This document shows, in pieces, positions 8,880 to 21,220 of a stretch of 64,000 nucleotides of DNA. The DNA comes from Meconema thalassinum. Its lineage: Eukaryota > Arthropoda > Insecta > Orthoptera > Tettigoniidae. The notes beneath the pieces were generated by a model. That model was not told where the DNA came from and did no database searches. It worked only from the letters and a program-made list of their open reading frames with translations. Position 1 is the stretch's first letter; the number at the start of each line of letters is the position of its first letter. The DNA is taken from the NCBI GenBank assembly GCA_946902985.2, contig OX336393.1, positions 363,240,779-363,304,778 of the forward strand, given 5' to 3'. Both the position numbers and the translations under genes were made by a program.

Positions 8880-9814
8880 CGCTTACTTATTAACACTCCA
8901 GAGGTCGCGCCTGATTTATACCGCGACAGGTCGCAAATTGCTCACGCTCAATATTTTCAGCACCTGCTATTTTGCTTTTGCAGTAAATGCTCTGACAAAA
9001 TTACGTAATGTACCCTGTTTAACTACCTTTCAACTGGTATTAATATAATTAGTGTGTAAAAATATTGTCTCAACGTAAAAAAAAACCACTTGTAGCCTAT
9101 TGCAAAATCTCATGTCATCCGGGATATTTCACCGCGCAAATTGACTCAACGTGTGCATTTCAAAGAAAGATTTGTTCACAATTCAAGTAAATAATGTAAA
9201 CCATTAAGTAACAATGAATGGCTCTTGAATCAAATGCAGAATGTTGCAATCATTTGTTAGACGAGAAGTCGCACGAAGGCAAATTTCCGCGGCAGTCATA
9301 AACCACTCGGGAACGCGGCAGACGAGACAATCGTCAAGGTCAGGTGCGAGAGAGTGCTGGAAGAGATGAAACGGGCGCCCAAAACTCTACCGCAACATAA
9401 TTATTAAGAAAATTCAAAAAGCGCGGCAAACTGGACTAGACCTCTCGCGTGTTAATGATGACTTCCCTAGGGACTTAATACTTCTCTCGTAAGGAATCAC
9501 ATCTGGAAATGTTCCAAATCAGGGATTCAGAGGGCCATCTGAGATGAGTTAGTTTCCTGTTCCTTCAATTATTTTGGGACGTACCCTACCATCATATTAT
9601 GATTTCAACCCAAGGTTGACGAATCAAGAGCGCCTCGTCAGTAAATGACTACACTGTAAATGTACTTCGAAAGTAAAATAAAATAACCAAAATGAAATGT
9701 GACATTCTTCATTAGTAAGGCGCTTCTTTTCCTGAAATACTGAAAAACGTTACTGTCAGTTTCTTAAAAGAAAATTGAGTTATATCTGTCTGATCGCGTG
9801 ACATACGTGCCCCT
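8880..9814. other. No recognisable feature
   Basis: Unique-looking sequence. The minus-strand ORF at 9712-9996 overlaps the SINE-B tail that follows and shows no family signal. Confidence 0.45.
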
Positions 9815-10262
9815 GACGAAACATCAGGGGAGAACATTGATGTATTGAGCATATGGCTTTTAGTGCCGGGAGTGTCCGAGGACATGTTTGGCTCGCCAGA
9901 GGCTGTAGCTGCTTCAAGCGGACAGCCATGGGGTGAGCTACAAGTCCCATTCAATTTCAAGTAGCTCCAACTTTCGCTACCAATTGTCACTGACACCTAG
10001 TGGTGAACGTAGGAACTTTGATAGAGCGTCTCAACGAAATCTAACCTGTAAATTTAGCTTTACACAAGATTAATTAGTGGAAGGTTCTTTTACATGCCAT
10101 AAATCTATGGCATGGGAACGCCGGCCTTACATCCCCTCCAAAGGAAGGCAAAATAAAGGATTTTAACGCTCTTTAAAAATCTGAAGACTTCGGCCGGGTT
10201 TAAACCCACGATCTTGTGCATAGAAGCTCAGCATGCTACTGACTACGCCACCGAAGCCGCTA
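9815..10262 (-). mobile_element. SINE-B with 'CTCGGACACTCCCGGCACTA' tail
   Basis: On the minus strand: GGCTTCGGTGGCGTAGTCAG head, B-box-like GGGTTTAAACCCGGCC, the TTTATGGCATG block, then a tail with GTAGCTCACCCCATGGCTGT and GAGTGTCCGAGGACATG-type text (plus-strand wording). The tail type is the one seen at 54880-54965 and, behind a different head, at 40610-40690. Confidence 0.75.
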
Positions 10263-10539
10263 GGCGAGAAAAAATATGACACCTAAAAATGGACTGTATT
10301 ACTAATTTATTATTATTACACTATTTGTGATATGTGAATGAGCAGCTGTTCCGAATGGAATAAGGTTCAGCCATGGTGGCAAGCTCAGTAAGAATATTGG
10401 ACACTGCTGCCAACTTCCTCATGACAATATTCTCCTTGGGAGCAAACAATATCTATAACCAAAACTATGTCAACCATTTGGAATAATTTAATCACCTTGC
10501 AAAACATTTTTACTGCATCAAGTCAAGAAAAGCATAAAA
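10263..10539. other. No recognisable feature
   Basis: Short unique stretch between SINE-B and the R1 block. Confidence 0.4.
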
Positions 10540-11965
10540 AACAAGTATTTCCGTGAAGAACTACACAGCCTATTTTCATATATCCTACTCATGTTAATTG
10601 CCACTATCAACATACAAAATTTCAGTTTAATTGCTGTAACAGATTCGTAGATATTGAGAACCGTCTAAATATTTCAGATGGTCGCCAGGATGGATTTTTA
10701 TTTTTGTACTATTACATTAAGATTATTGTGTACGTGTGGTATTCAAACTTCAATCGCATGATTAGAACACAAGAAGTAAAAACGAGATTTTAAAAGTACG
10801 CACACCAGCCATCTTGTGATTATGCAAACAATTGATATAAATTAGATGCCAGTGGATCAACATTTGAATAAGCATTTAACGTGCAACGTTTCACGGCACT
10901 CGGATAGTTAACTCGCGAGAAAAGTCCATTTAAATATTTATACTTCGCGTCGCCGCCATGTTGGATTTGTGCTCACCAGGTTACTGAAAGTCCTATAGGT
11001 GAACATATGTTCATAGTCTCTATAAACATAAAAAAATCAGTTTGGTTGCTGTAAAAGATCCATAGATATTGAGAACCGTCTAAATATTTCGGAAGCTCGC
11101 CATTTAGGATTGTTTTATGTATAGGCCATAGAGTTATGTACCATTCAAGGACAATTATTGCCTAGCTTCATTATTCAAACTTTCACTTCGATCGCATGAT
11201 TACGACACAAGAATAAAAACTTAATTTTAAAATTTCGCACAGCCGCCATCTTGAGGTTATGTAAACAATTGAATTAAATTAGATGGCAGTGCATTACAAA
11301 CTGCAAAATCATTTACTGTACCACATTTCACTTCGCTCAGAGAGTTGAAACACGAGAAAAGTCTATTAAAATATTTCAAATTCGCTTGGTCGCCATGTTC
11401 GTTTTGTACTTTACAGGTTTATGAAATATACATATGTAAACTTGTATCAGTACCCTTTATCACCGTACGAAATTGCATGATGATATCTGTAATAGTTTCG
11501 GAGATGTAGAATGTCAGTGAAATATTTCGCACAGCCGCCATTTTGAGGTTATGTAAACAAATGAACTAAATTAGACTCCAGTGCATTACAATGTGTACAA
11601 ACATTTGCTGTACCAAGTTTAATTACGTTTGGATAGTTAAATCGCGAGAAATGTCAATTTAAAAGTCTCAATTTCGCTTGACCGCCATGTTGGTTTTGTA
11701 GTCACCAGCTTTTTGAAAGTCTCATAGGTGAACTTCTAGTAGTGTCCTTTATCACCGTGCACAATTTCAGGGCGATATCGGTAATAGTTTCGGAGATATT
11801 GAATGCTAGTGAAATATTTCGCACAGCCTCCATGTTGGATTGGTGAGACGTAATTAAATTTGAACGGCACGGTCGAGGTCGCCGGGAATAGTGCTATGAA
11901 CTTACCGAGTTTCATTGAAATCACTCCAGCCGTTTAGATTGTATTAGGGGACACACACCCACACA

Positions 11966-12008
<43 letters not shown>

Positions 12009-12057
12009 CAAAATGTGATCTCATAAGCCTATTTTTTCAAAATTGAAAATAGGCTAA
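10540..12057 (+). mobile_element. R1 element, long copy with internal ~450-bp repeats
   Basis: Starts ACAAGTATTTCCGTGAAGAA (same start at 44221). Inside, blocks containing GATATTGAGAACCGTCTAAA, CGCACAGCCGCCAT and GTTAAATCGCGAGAAA recur with about 450-bp spacing. It ends in (CA)n, then GTGATCTCATAAGCC and a terminal hairpin (AGCCTATTTT / AAAATAGGCT). The start also holds a hairpin in better copies. There are no terminal inverted repeats and no ORF. Hairpins at the ends plus a microsatellite suggest a non-autonomous Helitron-like element; this is inference. Confidence 0.6.
11953..12004. repeat. (CA)n microsatellite in R1
   Basis: CA-rich tract with few interruptions at a fixed place near the R1 3' end. 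The same position is CA-rich at 14541, 35992 and 44937. Confidence 0.9.
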
Positions 12058-12563
12058 AAATACTCGTGTTGAAAAATTGTCGTTGAATATAATAAATTGT
12101 ATACTTTCGTAATTCACTGATTCTGTGTTCGACCAACTGTAAGTGGGACTGATGACTGTCCTAGTCCAATGGGTGACGCTGAAGAGACGACTAATTGCTA
12201 ATTCCTTTGACGTGTAGTTTACTTCTTCGTGCTGTTTGCTTTCATTGGACACTGTTTGCTGTTTTTCGTGCCCAACTGTACTTGAGTGTAAGTGAAGAAC
12301 AATGTAACCCGGAAACAATTTGCTCCCACACCACGTCATGCCAGGGCGCTCCTGTACCGTTGCACTTCAAATTGAGTTAGTTCACACGACTTTCATTAAC
12401 ACTACTCTTACGCCCTTAACGCTTCAGTCAGTGATATCGAACACTTTGTTAAGAGAGACATTTCTTATCTATCAGCCATACACATTAAATTGACGACAGG
12501 TGACATGTTGTTATACAGTTGTATAATCTGTTAAACATGGCTGTCGAGCTGAATGATCTAAAT
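12058..12563. other. No recognisable feature
   Basis: Two opposed short ORFs (12037-12339 minus, 12195-12380 plus) show no family similarity. Confidence 0.4.
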
Positions 12564-12885
12564 CAGGGGTGTCAAACTCAACTTTTACAGAGGACCAAGT
12601 TGACGTGATAGATTGAAGTCAACGGTCACATAACGAAATGAAAGAAAAAACAAGATGTTCAGTAAAGAACATATAGCCTACTTTCTCCTAAATGTATGAG
12701 TATAGTTATAACTAGTTTTTATTATCAAAGAGTATAATAGAACTATTCTTTTTTGAAGACCTTAGAAACGATTTACCTCTACCAAACGCCACAACCTAGA
12801 TAAAAACTGCTACCATCATTGAAAAAAGAAAGATAAGAAGTATCTAAAGAATGTTATGGATCTGGAGACATAATCGACCGGACTG
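12564..12885 (+). mobile_element. Possible hAT-like 5' end
   Basis: CAGGGGTGTCAAACTCAACT at 12564, followed by an AGAGGACCA motif, closely resembles the terminal sequence of Charlie-type hAT elements. No matching inverted terminus was found downstream before SINE-D, so it is a single end, a truncated element, or chance. Confidence 0.3.
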
Positions 12886-12888
12886 GCG

Positions 12889-13128
12889 GCGTGGCTCAGC
12901 GGTAACGTTCTCGCTTGCTGGACCGTATGTTTCAGGTTCGTATCCTGGCGCAGTCAGCTGGCATTTGAGGGTGCACAAATGCGAGGGAGCCGTGTTAGTA
13001 GATTTACTGGCACGTTAAAGATCCCCTTCGGGACAAAATTCTGGCACCCCGGCGTCTCTAAAAGCAACAGTAGTTAAAAGGGACGTAAAACCAATAACAT
13101 TATTATTATTATTATTATTATTATTACA
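12889..13128 (+). mobile_element. SINE-D, full-length copy with (ATT)n tail
   Basis: GCGTGGCTCAGCGGTAACGT, GGTTCGTATCCTGGCGCAG, AAATGCGAGGGAGCCGTG, AAAGATCCCCTTCGGGAC, GGGACGTAAAACCAATAACA then (ATT)9. It is the most complete copy of the family here and shows that the ATT tract is its 3' tail. Confidence 0.85.
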
Positions 13129-13129
13129 T

Positions 13130-13800
13130 AATCGGCCTGACGCGGGCAACATCCAACTTTGAGTTGAGGCATGTCTTTACACGTCTGGCTGCGTATGACT
13201 TTCACAACCCTAATTGAATAAACAAATCTTTCCATGACCCTACAGAGACGTGTGTATACCAACTATGTGGATATTTTCGATTGCTATTTGGCTGAAATAG
13301 AAGTATTAATTAATATCCTGAACTAGCACCAACGGTAGAGTTCAGATACTATGTGAAATCGTTTTGTTCTTTACTTCAATTAACATTTTCAAATAACGCA
13401 CAATAGGCTGTTACAAACCCTTTAAAATAGAAAGTAAAAATGTATCGTAGTATCATCTTGTCATTCTTCAAATTCGATGCGCATAGAATGCAAATGGTAT
13501 AGTAATCAATGGAGCCCCACGTAGACTAGTCGTGATATCTAGTGGTGAAATATCTAACAATATAATCCTAACAGAGCGAGTGCATTCTAGCGGCCAGAAG
13601 AAGAAACTTTTCAATAAAATCTGGTCGGCGTGCAGTTACCTTTTTGGCAGCTAGATGTCTCGAGTAAATCTGCTGGCGAATTATGTTTTAATTAAATATA
13701 TATTTTACACCATAATATGCACAATATAACGCTTAATTTTAAAACATCTGAGTCATTACAAAACAATAATCATATAAAATTTCAAGCAAAAAAACTAGCT
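13130..13800. other. No recognisable feature
   Basis: AT-rich sequence without an ORF of interest. Confidence 0.45.
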
Positions 13801-13868
13801 CTGATCGGGTTTGAACCATAGGCATTTGAGCGATAGGCTAACGCTCTACCACTGAGCTAATTGTGTCA
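13801..13868 (-). pseudogene. tRNA-like sequence (tRNA pseudogene or SINE head)
   Basis: On the minus strand an excellent A-box (TTAGCTCAGTGGTAGAGC) and a B-box-like GGTTCAAACCC lie at tRNA spacing. The D-arm pairs (GCTC/GAGC), but the acceptor, anticodon and T stems have mismatches, so a working tRNA is unlikely. No SINE body follows. Confidence 0.45.
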
Positions 13869-14219
13869 ACGAATATTGTTCTATATAAAATGACTTACAT
13901 AGAACTTGTTAGCAAATAGTGATTTATACTAAACGATTTCATCACTGGAGTATATTATTTATATATAAAGCATTTCATACAAAGTTAATTTATTTTATAT
14001 CAGTACGCTATATTGCATGCAATACTCAAATTAGTGAAATATAAGTCAGGCACAAGATATCCGCTGCCATCTTGTCTTATTACTAAATCCGCTCAGCTTT
14101 TAAAATCACGTCTGCACTATAGTATTACAAAATAAACTTTTAATTTCGAACGTGCCTCTTCCTTTAGAACAGTTAAAACGATTCTCGGCTCGATAATCGG
14201 AACTGGTGGGTCCCATGAT
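13869..14219. other. No recognisable feature
   Basis: AT-rich. The ATCCGCTGCCATCTTGTC text near 14060 is faintly R1-like. Confidence 0.35.
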
Positions 14220-14652
14220 ATGGATTATAAAGTTTGCATAATTCGCACGGCCGCCATCCTGAAATGGTATGGAGGACGACCTTGTAGTTTGGTCACAAGA
14301 CGCATCCTATACGAAGGTATGTTATTACCAAATTTGGTAGAGATCGGATGATTTGGTTAGTCGTTATTTGATTTTACGTTTTGAACGTTTGAGTGGCCGC
14401 CATTCAGTTTTAGTAAAGATGGCGGCGATATAAAACATGACACTGAGGTGTCCTTTGCTAGTGCTACCTTTGTACCAAATTTCGTTCAATTCGCATTCAC
14501 CGTGTTCGAATTGATAGGGGGGGACAGACATTCAGAGTACACACACTCACACACACACACATACACACACACAGACAGACACACTTTTTTTCGCCCTGTG
14601 TTGATCTCATAAGTCTACTTTCATTTTTTGCAAAAATCGAAAGTAGGCTAAT
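14220..14652 (+). mobile_element. R1-related element, 3' part
   Basis: CGCACGGCCGCCATCCTGAA, then CCGCCATTCAGTTTTAG, a (CA)n tract at 14541-14582, TTGATCTCATAAG and a terminal hairpin (CTACTTTC / GAAAGTAG) followed by GCTAA. This is the same end architecture as 12057 with a diverged body. Confidence 0.6.
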
Positions 14653-14891
14653 AAGATTCATTTCTTACAATTTTTTTTGTTTATTTGTTTGTTTATTTGT
14701 TCATTATTATTAAGAATATCAATATTACATCCTGCAATACAAGAAAATATATGCATACATAGCTTTTTAAATATTAGGACATACCCGTACATTGCTCAAG
14801 CAATCGCGTGTGCTATATAGACCTTGTCCTTGTCTCTACAACACAGTATAAATCACTTGTTCTGTTGATCACTGGAGTCCCTTTATATTAA

Positions 14892-17429
14892 ACTAGCTGT
14901 ACCCGGCATGCGTTGCAATGCCAATCAAAGAAAGTGTTGGCGTTGTAACTTTATTTGTTGAAGTGCTTTTGGATTCCCAATAATTATTCTTTTTCCGTTA
15001 ACCACCTCTAAACTATTGTAAAATTGATTTACTATTTCTCAAAAAATCATCCTGGGAGCGTGATCAACAACTCACCAAAGTTTCATCGCAATGAAATGAA
15101 TGGCATATGAACGCATACGGGACTTTGTTGAAACGATTCGAACGCCGTCAGCCATTTTTTGAATATACTCGTACGCTACCTATTGTAAAATGGATTTACT
15201 AATTCGAAAACCTTCCCTGGCGTGTACACAACAACTCATCAAAGTTTCATCAAAATCGAATGAATGGCATATGAACGCATACGGGATTTTGTATGAACGA
15301 TTCGCGCTCCGTTACTCATTTGTTGAATCTACTTGTGCGCCACCCATTGAAAAACGGATTTACTAATTCATACACCTTCGCAGAATTGTACTCAACTCAC
15401 CAAAGTTTTATCACAATCGGATGAATGGTATATGAACGCATACCGGACTTGGTTGAAACGATTCACGCGCTGTCGCTCATTAGTTGAATCTACTCGTGCG
15501 CTACCATATTGTAAAATGGATTTACAAAATCAGAAATCTTCGCGGGAGTGGAAACAACATTTCACCAAATATCATTGCAATCGTATGAATGGTATATGAA
15601 CGCATTCGGAACTTTTTTTTAAACGATACGCGCGCTGTTACTCATTTGTTGAATCTACTCGTTCGCTAACTATTTTAAGAAGGATTTACTAACTCAGAAA
15701 CCTTTCCTGGAGGGTGCACAACAATTCACCAAAGTTTCATAGCAATCAGATGAATGGTATATGAATGCATACGGGACTTTGTATAAACGATTCACGTGCC
15801 GTCGCTCATTAGTTGAATCTACTCGTGCGATACCTATTGTAAAGTGGATTTACTAAGCCAGAAACATTCCCTAAGTGTACACAACAACTCACCTAAGTTT
15901 AGTCGCTATCGGACGAATGGTATATGAACGCATACGGGACTATGTTGAAACACTTCGCGCGTCGTCGCTCATTTGTTTAATCTACTTGTGCAATACTTAT
16001 TGTAAAGTGAATTTAGTACGCCAGAAACCTTCCCTGAAGTGTACACAACATCTCACCCAAGTTTCATCGCTATCAGACGAATAGTATATGAACGCATACG
16101 GGACTTTGTTGAAACGCTTTGCGCGTCGTCGCTCATTTGTTGAGTCTTCTCGTGTGCTACCTATTATAACATGGATTTACTAAGCCAGAAACCTTGCCCG
16201 TAGTGTACACAACCTCTCACCCAAGTTACATTGCTATCTGACGAATGGTATGTGAACGCATACAGGACTTTGTTGAAACGCTTCGCCCGTCGTCGCTCAT
16301 TTGCTGAATCTACTCGTGCGCTACCTATTGTTAAGTGGATTTACTAAGCCAGAAACTATCCCTGAAGTGTACTCAACATCTTACTTAAGTTTAATCGCTA
16401 TCTGACGATTAGTATATGAACGCATAAGGGACTTTGTTGAAACGCTTCGCGCGTCGTCGCTCATTTGTTGAATCTACTCGTGCGCTACCTATTATAACAT
16501 GGATTTACTAAGCCAGAAACCTTGCCTTAGTGTACACAACCTCTCGCCCAAGTTTCATCACTATCGGACGAATGGTATGTGAACGCATACAGGACTTTGT
16601 TGAAACGCTTCGTCCGTCGTCGCTCATTTGTTGAATCTACTCGTGCGCTACCAATTGTTAAGTGGATTTACTCAGCCAGAAACCTTACCTGAAGTGTACA
16701 GAACATCTCATCCAAGTTTCATCGCAATGGGATGAATGGTATATGAACGCATGTGGGACTTTCTTGAAACAAACGCACGCCATTTTGTTGAAGCTACTCG
16801 CGCCATCTATTGTAAATCGGATTTACTATCCCTATACAAATTACGTTGAATAACTAACGGGATTTCATGTTAAGAGCCTCATTTTAATAATAATTTTATT
16901 AATGCAGCCAAAGGCCATGTACTTTTCTTTTCAGGACGGGTCAGGGAAGGGATATTGGAAGGAAATCGGCCGTGGTCCTATTGAAAGGAACCGTCCAGGC
17001 ATTTGCCTGGTGGTGAAAATGGGAAACCACGAAAACCATTTTCAGGACGGCCGAGGTGGGATTCGAACCCACGCTCTCCTGAGGCCAGCGAGGCACGAGG
17101 TAGCACGTTAGCGCTCTCGGCCACCGCGGCCGGTAAGAGCCTCATTTTCTATACCGGTAGTGGAGAGTGCTACTCGCATCCAGTCGGCCGTGTCTCGTCA
17201 AGAGCTACTGTTGCCTGGAAACGACTTGCCTTAGCTGTCATTTGCGTTACGTTTTATAGTGACTTGTATTCTCTTTGACATTTTATGTCACGTCACGGGA
17301 TGAAAAGTATCCTATGTCCGTCTCCTGGTTCTAAGCTACCTCCATACCAATTTTCAGCCAAATAGGTTCAGCCGTTCTTGAGTTATAAATAGTGTAACTA
17401 ACACGACTTTCTTTTATATATATATAGAT
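14892..17429 (+). mobile_element. H element copy 1 (Helitron-like), 11 internal repeats
   Basis: Starts ACTAGCTGTACCCGGCATGC, with a terminal hairpin GGCAT...ATGCC. It ends CGGTTCAGCCGTTCTTGAG-like text, GTGTAACTAACAC (short hairpin) and CTTTTATATATATAGAT. The core is 11 tandem units of about 163 bp, each with GAATGGTATATGAACGCATA, a CGTCGCTCATTTGTTGAATC-like part and GTAAAATGGATTTACTAA. No ORF. A SINE has landed in it at 16886-17133. The start and end resemble widespread non-autonomous Helitron-like repeats of insects; assignment is inference. Confidence 0.65.
16886..17133 (-). mobile_element. SINE-F inserted in H copy 1, 15-bp TSD
   Basis: The 15-bp TAAGAGCCTCATTTT occurs at 16871-16885 and 17134-17148, flanking the SINE exactly. 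On the minus strand the head reads GGTGGCCGAGAGCGCTAACG... then GTGGGTTCGAATCCCACC, a class II (Leu/Ser-like) tRNA look with a long variable arm. The central domain (ATGGTTTTCGTGGTTTCCC, CACCAGGCAAATGCC) is shared with SINE-A and SINE-G. The tail is AATAAAATTATTATT. H copy 2 has the uninterrupted empty site at 18922-18945. Confidence 0.9.
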
Positions 17430-19216
17430 ACTAGCTGTACCCGGCATGCGTTGCAATGCCAATCAAGGAACGTGTTGGCGTTGTAACTTTGTTTGTTGAA
17501 GTGCTTTTGGATCCCCAGTATTTTTTTCTTTTTCCGTTAACCACCTCTAAACTATTGTAAAATTGATTTACTATCTCCAAAAAAAAAAAAAACCTGGGAG
17601 CGTGCTCAACAACTCACCAAAGTTTCATAGCAATGAAATGAATGGCATATGAACGTATACGGGACTTTGTTGAAACGATTCGACCGCCATCACACATTTG
17701 TTGAATATACTCGTACGCTACCTATTGTAAAATGGGTTTACTAATTCGAAAACCTTCCATGGCGTGTACACAACAACTCATCAAAGTTTCATCACAATCG
17801 TATGAATGGCATATGAACGTATACGGGATTTTGTATAAACGATTCGCGTGCCGTTACTCATTTGTTGAATCTACTTGTGCGCCACCTATTGAAAAACGGA
17901 TTTACTAATTCATACACCTTCGCAGGACTGTACTCAACTCACCAAAGTTTTATCACAATCGGATGAATGGTATATGAACGCATACGGGACTTGGTTGAAA
18001 CGATTCACGCGCTGTCGCTCATTAGTTGAATCTACTCGTGCGCTACCATATTGTAAAATGGATTTACAAAATCAGAAATCTTCGCCGGAGTGGAAACAAC
18101 ATTTCACCAAATAACATTGCAATCGCATGAATGGTATATGAACGCATGCGGAAATTTTTATAAACGATACGCGCGCCGTTACTCATTTGTTGAATCTACT
18201 CGTGCACTACCTATTGTAAAAAGGCTTTACTGAGCCAGAAACATTCCCTGAAGTGTACACAACATCTCACCCAAGTTTCATCGCTATCAGACGAATAGAA
18301 TATGAACGCACACGGGACTTTGTTGGAACGCTTCGCGCGTCGTCGCTCATTTGTTGAATCTACTCGTGCGCTACCTATTATAACATGGATTTACTAAGCC
18401 AGAAACATTCCCTTAAGTGTACACAACATCTCACCCAAGTTTCATCGCTATCAGACGAATAGTATATGAACGCATACGGGACTTTGTTGAAACGCTTCGC
18501 GCGTCGTCGCTCATTTGTTGAATCTACTCGTGCGCTACCAATTATAACATGGATTTACTAAGCCAGAAACCTTGCCTGTAGTATACACAACCTCTCACCC
18601 AAGTTTCATCGCTATCGGACGAATGGTATGTGAACGCATACAGGACTTTGTTGAAACGCTTCGCCCGTCGTCGCTCATTTGTTGAATCTACTCGTGCGCT
18701 ACCAATTCTTAAGTGGATTTACTCAGCCAGAAACCTTAACTGAAGTTTACAGAACATTTCACCCAAATTTCATCGCAATGGGATGAATGGTATGTGGACG
18801 CATGTGGGACTTTCTTGAAACAAACGCACGCCATTTTGTTGAAGCTACTCGCGGCATCTATTGTAAATTGGATTTACTACCCCTATACAAATTACGTTGA
18901 GTAACTAACGAAATTTCATGTTAAGAGCCTCGTTTTCTATACCGGTAGTGGGGAGCGCTACTCTCATCCAGTCGGCCGTGTCTGGTCAAGAGCTACTGTT
19001 GCCTGGAAACGACTTGCCTTAGCTGCCATTTGCGTTACGTTTTATAGTGACATGTATTCTCTTTTAACGTTTTATGTCACGTCACGGGATAAAAAGAAAA
19101 GTATCCTATGTCCGTCTCCTGGTTCTAAGCTACCTCCACACCAATTTTCAGCCAAATCGGTTCAGCCGTTCTTGAGTTATAAATAGTGTAACTAACACGA
19201 CTTTCTTTTATATATA
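17430..19216 (+). mobile_element. H element copy 2, 8 internal repeats
   Basis: Begins directly at the end of copy 1 (...TATAGAT then ACTAGCTGTACCCGG) with no spacer. It has eight ~163-bp units against eleven in copy 1, and the same end (AACACGACTTTCTTTTATAT). The head-to-tail junction suggests insertion beside or into the end of copy 1, or rolling-circle tandem output. Confidence 0.65.
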
Positions 19217-19329
19217 AGAAGATGTACTGTATAATCTTCATCATATTGTAAATGTAGGCTATTTCTTGTTATTATCTAAGTAAACGTATTGGTCTAAAAA
19301 TGTACATTCTTAGATCTATGTGATCTTGA

Positions 19330-19512
19330 GTCAGGAACTATCCCGGCATTTTCCTGGAGTAGAAGTGGGAGACCACTTAAAACCACTTCCAGGATGGCTG
19401 AGGTGGGAATCGAACCCAGCTCTTCTCAGTAATAAATTACTTGGGAATCGATTCAAACCCGGATCTCCGGGAAGACAGCCAAGGATGCTAGCCACTACAC
19501 CATGAGATGGCA
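19330..19512 (-). mobile_element. SINE-A, minus strand
   Basis: AACCACTTCCAGGATGGCTG, AGGTGGGAATCGAACCCAG, TCAAACCCGGATCTCC, GACAGCCAAGGATGCTAGCC are the reverse of the SINE-A order. The tail module is missing. Confidence 0.7.
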
Positions 19513-21144
19513 GTGTTACGCTATGACTAGGTAGTTATTGTTGTTTTAAGGGGCGAAACAGCGAGGTTATCTGCCTATCTTAACATGTCAATATATTAAA
19601 ATTCAGAATACATTAAAATTTAGAACCGGACACTTCAATATATACAAACGACCTAAAAATAATATAACAAAAATAAAATTTATTATTATTAATAATAATA
19701 ATAATAAACAAAATTAATATTAATAATAATAATAAACGAAAATAATGGAGTAAAAAGGTTAAGAGACCCTGGAATATTCTGTATATATTATTGACTAAAG
19801 AAGAGGGAGAAAACTAGAGGATGAAATGTTTAATTTCATTATTCCACTTTTGAATATTTTGTGTTTTAACCAAACGCCTCTCGCGTGTCGGCGGCATGGT
19901 GCCACACACTACACTGACAAGTCACTCATACCCAATTGGACAACATTCTTTGTGGCCTAAATCTATCACTACAAGCGCTAGTGTGGACCCACACATGGTC
20001 AAATCAAAATCAAAGTATCTGCTTCCATTAAAAACAAAGAAAATTTTGCTTCCCACAAATTGAAGGTTAAATAATCAAACAGTAAATTAAAACAATCAAA
20101 CTTTAATTTAATTTATATCTGTGGAACAAGTTCAACTTTAGAAACAAGAGTTTTTCTTTTCTTTTCAAAATATAATTTAGGCTGGAAGTAATATTCAAAA
20201 TTTTTAATTACGTTAGAGCTTTTCAAACCACACATTTTGACACTTTTCTTGGTCTTCTAGCTTTTCAATTTTAGGCACAATTGTCAAAAATAGCGGACCC
20301 GTGCGAGAACTCCCGCATAATGGGTTGTGTGCCCCCTATGTGTACAGACTACCCGCCCTGCCCTAGTGCTATGCTGCACAGTTCTGCCAGGGGCTATCGT
20401 CATATTTATTTGTTTAAAAGCACTTCATAAACAAATAAATATATTTCCGTTGAATTTTCAAGAAATGTAAGTTTTTCCCTGTACTATTCAGACGATTTCG
20501 AAGATTTTGGTGCAAACGACACCTTCTAACTCCCTCTGGTTTGGTAGCTGAGTATTGTGAAATATACACCTTAAAAGTGTTATATAATAAGATAGCTCAA
20601 CTTGACTTTTTGCTAAACTGTAACCCTATAGTCTGAGTGCTATTACTGTCATTTAAGAAAAAATTAACATTAAAACTTCAAAATTTCACTAACCAGGAGG
20701 TGATACAAAATTATATCGATGTTGGGTGGAATTAAACCGTCGCTCATGTCATTAAGAAGCAAGCTCGCTTGACTGGCACCAGTGGAGTAGGATACAATAT
20801 AATGAATGTGTAACTCGTAATTCAATGTAATTATGTGTACCTAACTTACCAACGACTTGGAATACGAAACAAGTATAAATACGTCTCGAATGGACATTAA
20901 CTGTTTAATTCCAAACCGCCGTAATGGGAAAGTTTACCTTGTGTCGTTATAGCAAACAATTTAATTGTTTCTCCTCGCATGGCTACTGGAAAGTTTCATG
21001 GATATTGGAATACTTCTCTCGCTCCCCTATGCTTTGACTTATTAGTCGTAAGCTTAATTGCATGGTGGACTGAATCGCTGGCTGTATACTGAAGTACATA
21101 TCGAGTGTTCTAATAGGATTATTGCCTTGCACGTTCAAATATTG
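19513..21144. other. No gene; AT-rich with one long hairpin
   Basis: Includes an AAT-rich low-complexity stretch at 19680-19740 and a 15-bp perfect hairpin at 20402-20442. No coding or RNA gene recognised. Confidence 0.45.
20402..20442. repeat. Perfect 15-bp inverted repeat, 11-nt loop
   Basis: ATATTTATTTGTTTA at 20402-20416 and its exact complement TAAACAAATAAATAT at 20428-20442, loop AAAGCACTTCA. It is AT-rich, so chance is possible, but 15 perfect pairs is long. Confidence 0.85.
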
Positions 21145-21145
21145 A

Positions 21146-21220
21146 CGTTCGTTTCGTGGTGTAGTGTCTAGCATTCTTCGCTGTCACTATGCAGGTTGAG
21201 GTCCAATTCCCGGTTCTGGT
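21146..21220 (+). mobile_element. SINE-A head fragment
   Basis: TTCGTGGTGTAGTGTCTAGC, TTCGCTGTCACTATG and CCAATTCCCGGTTCTG, stopping abruptly where SINE-D begins. This suggests SINE-D inserted into it. Confidence 0.55.

Noticed and set aside
9712..9996. 94-residue minus-strand ORF
   Set aside because: About half of it is the SINE-B tail read in reverse, and no domain is visible.
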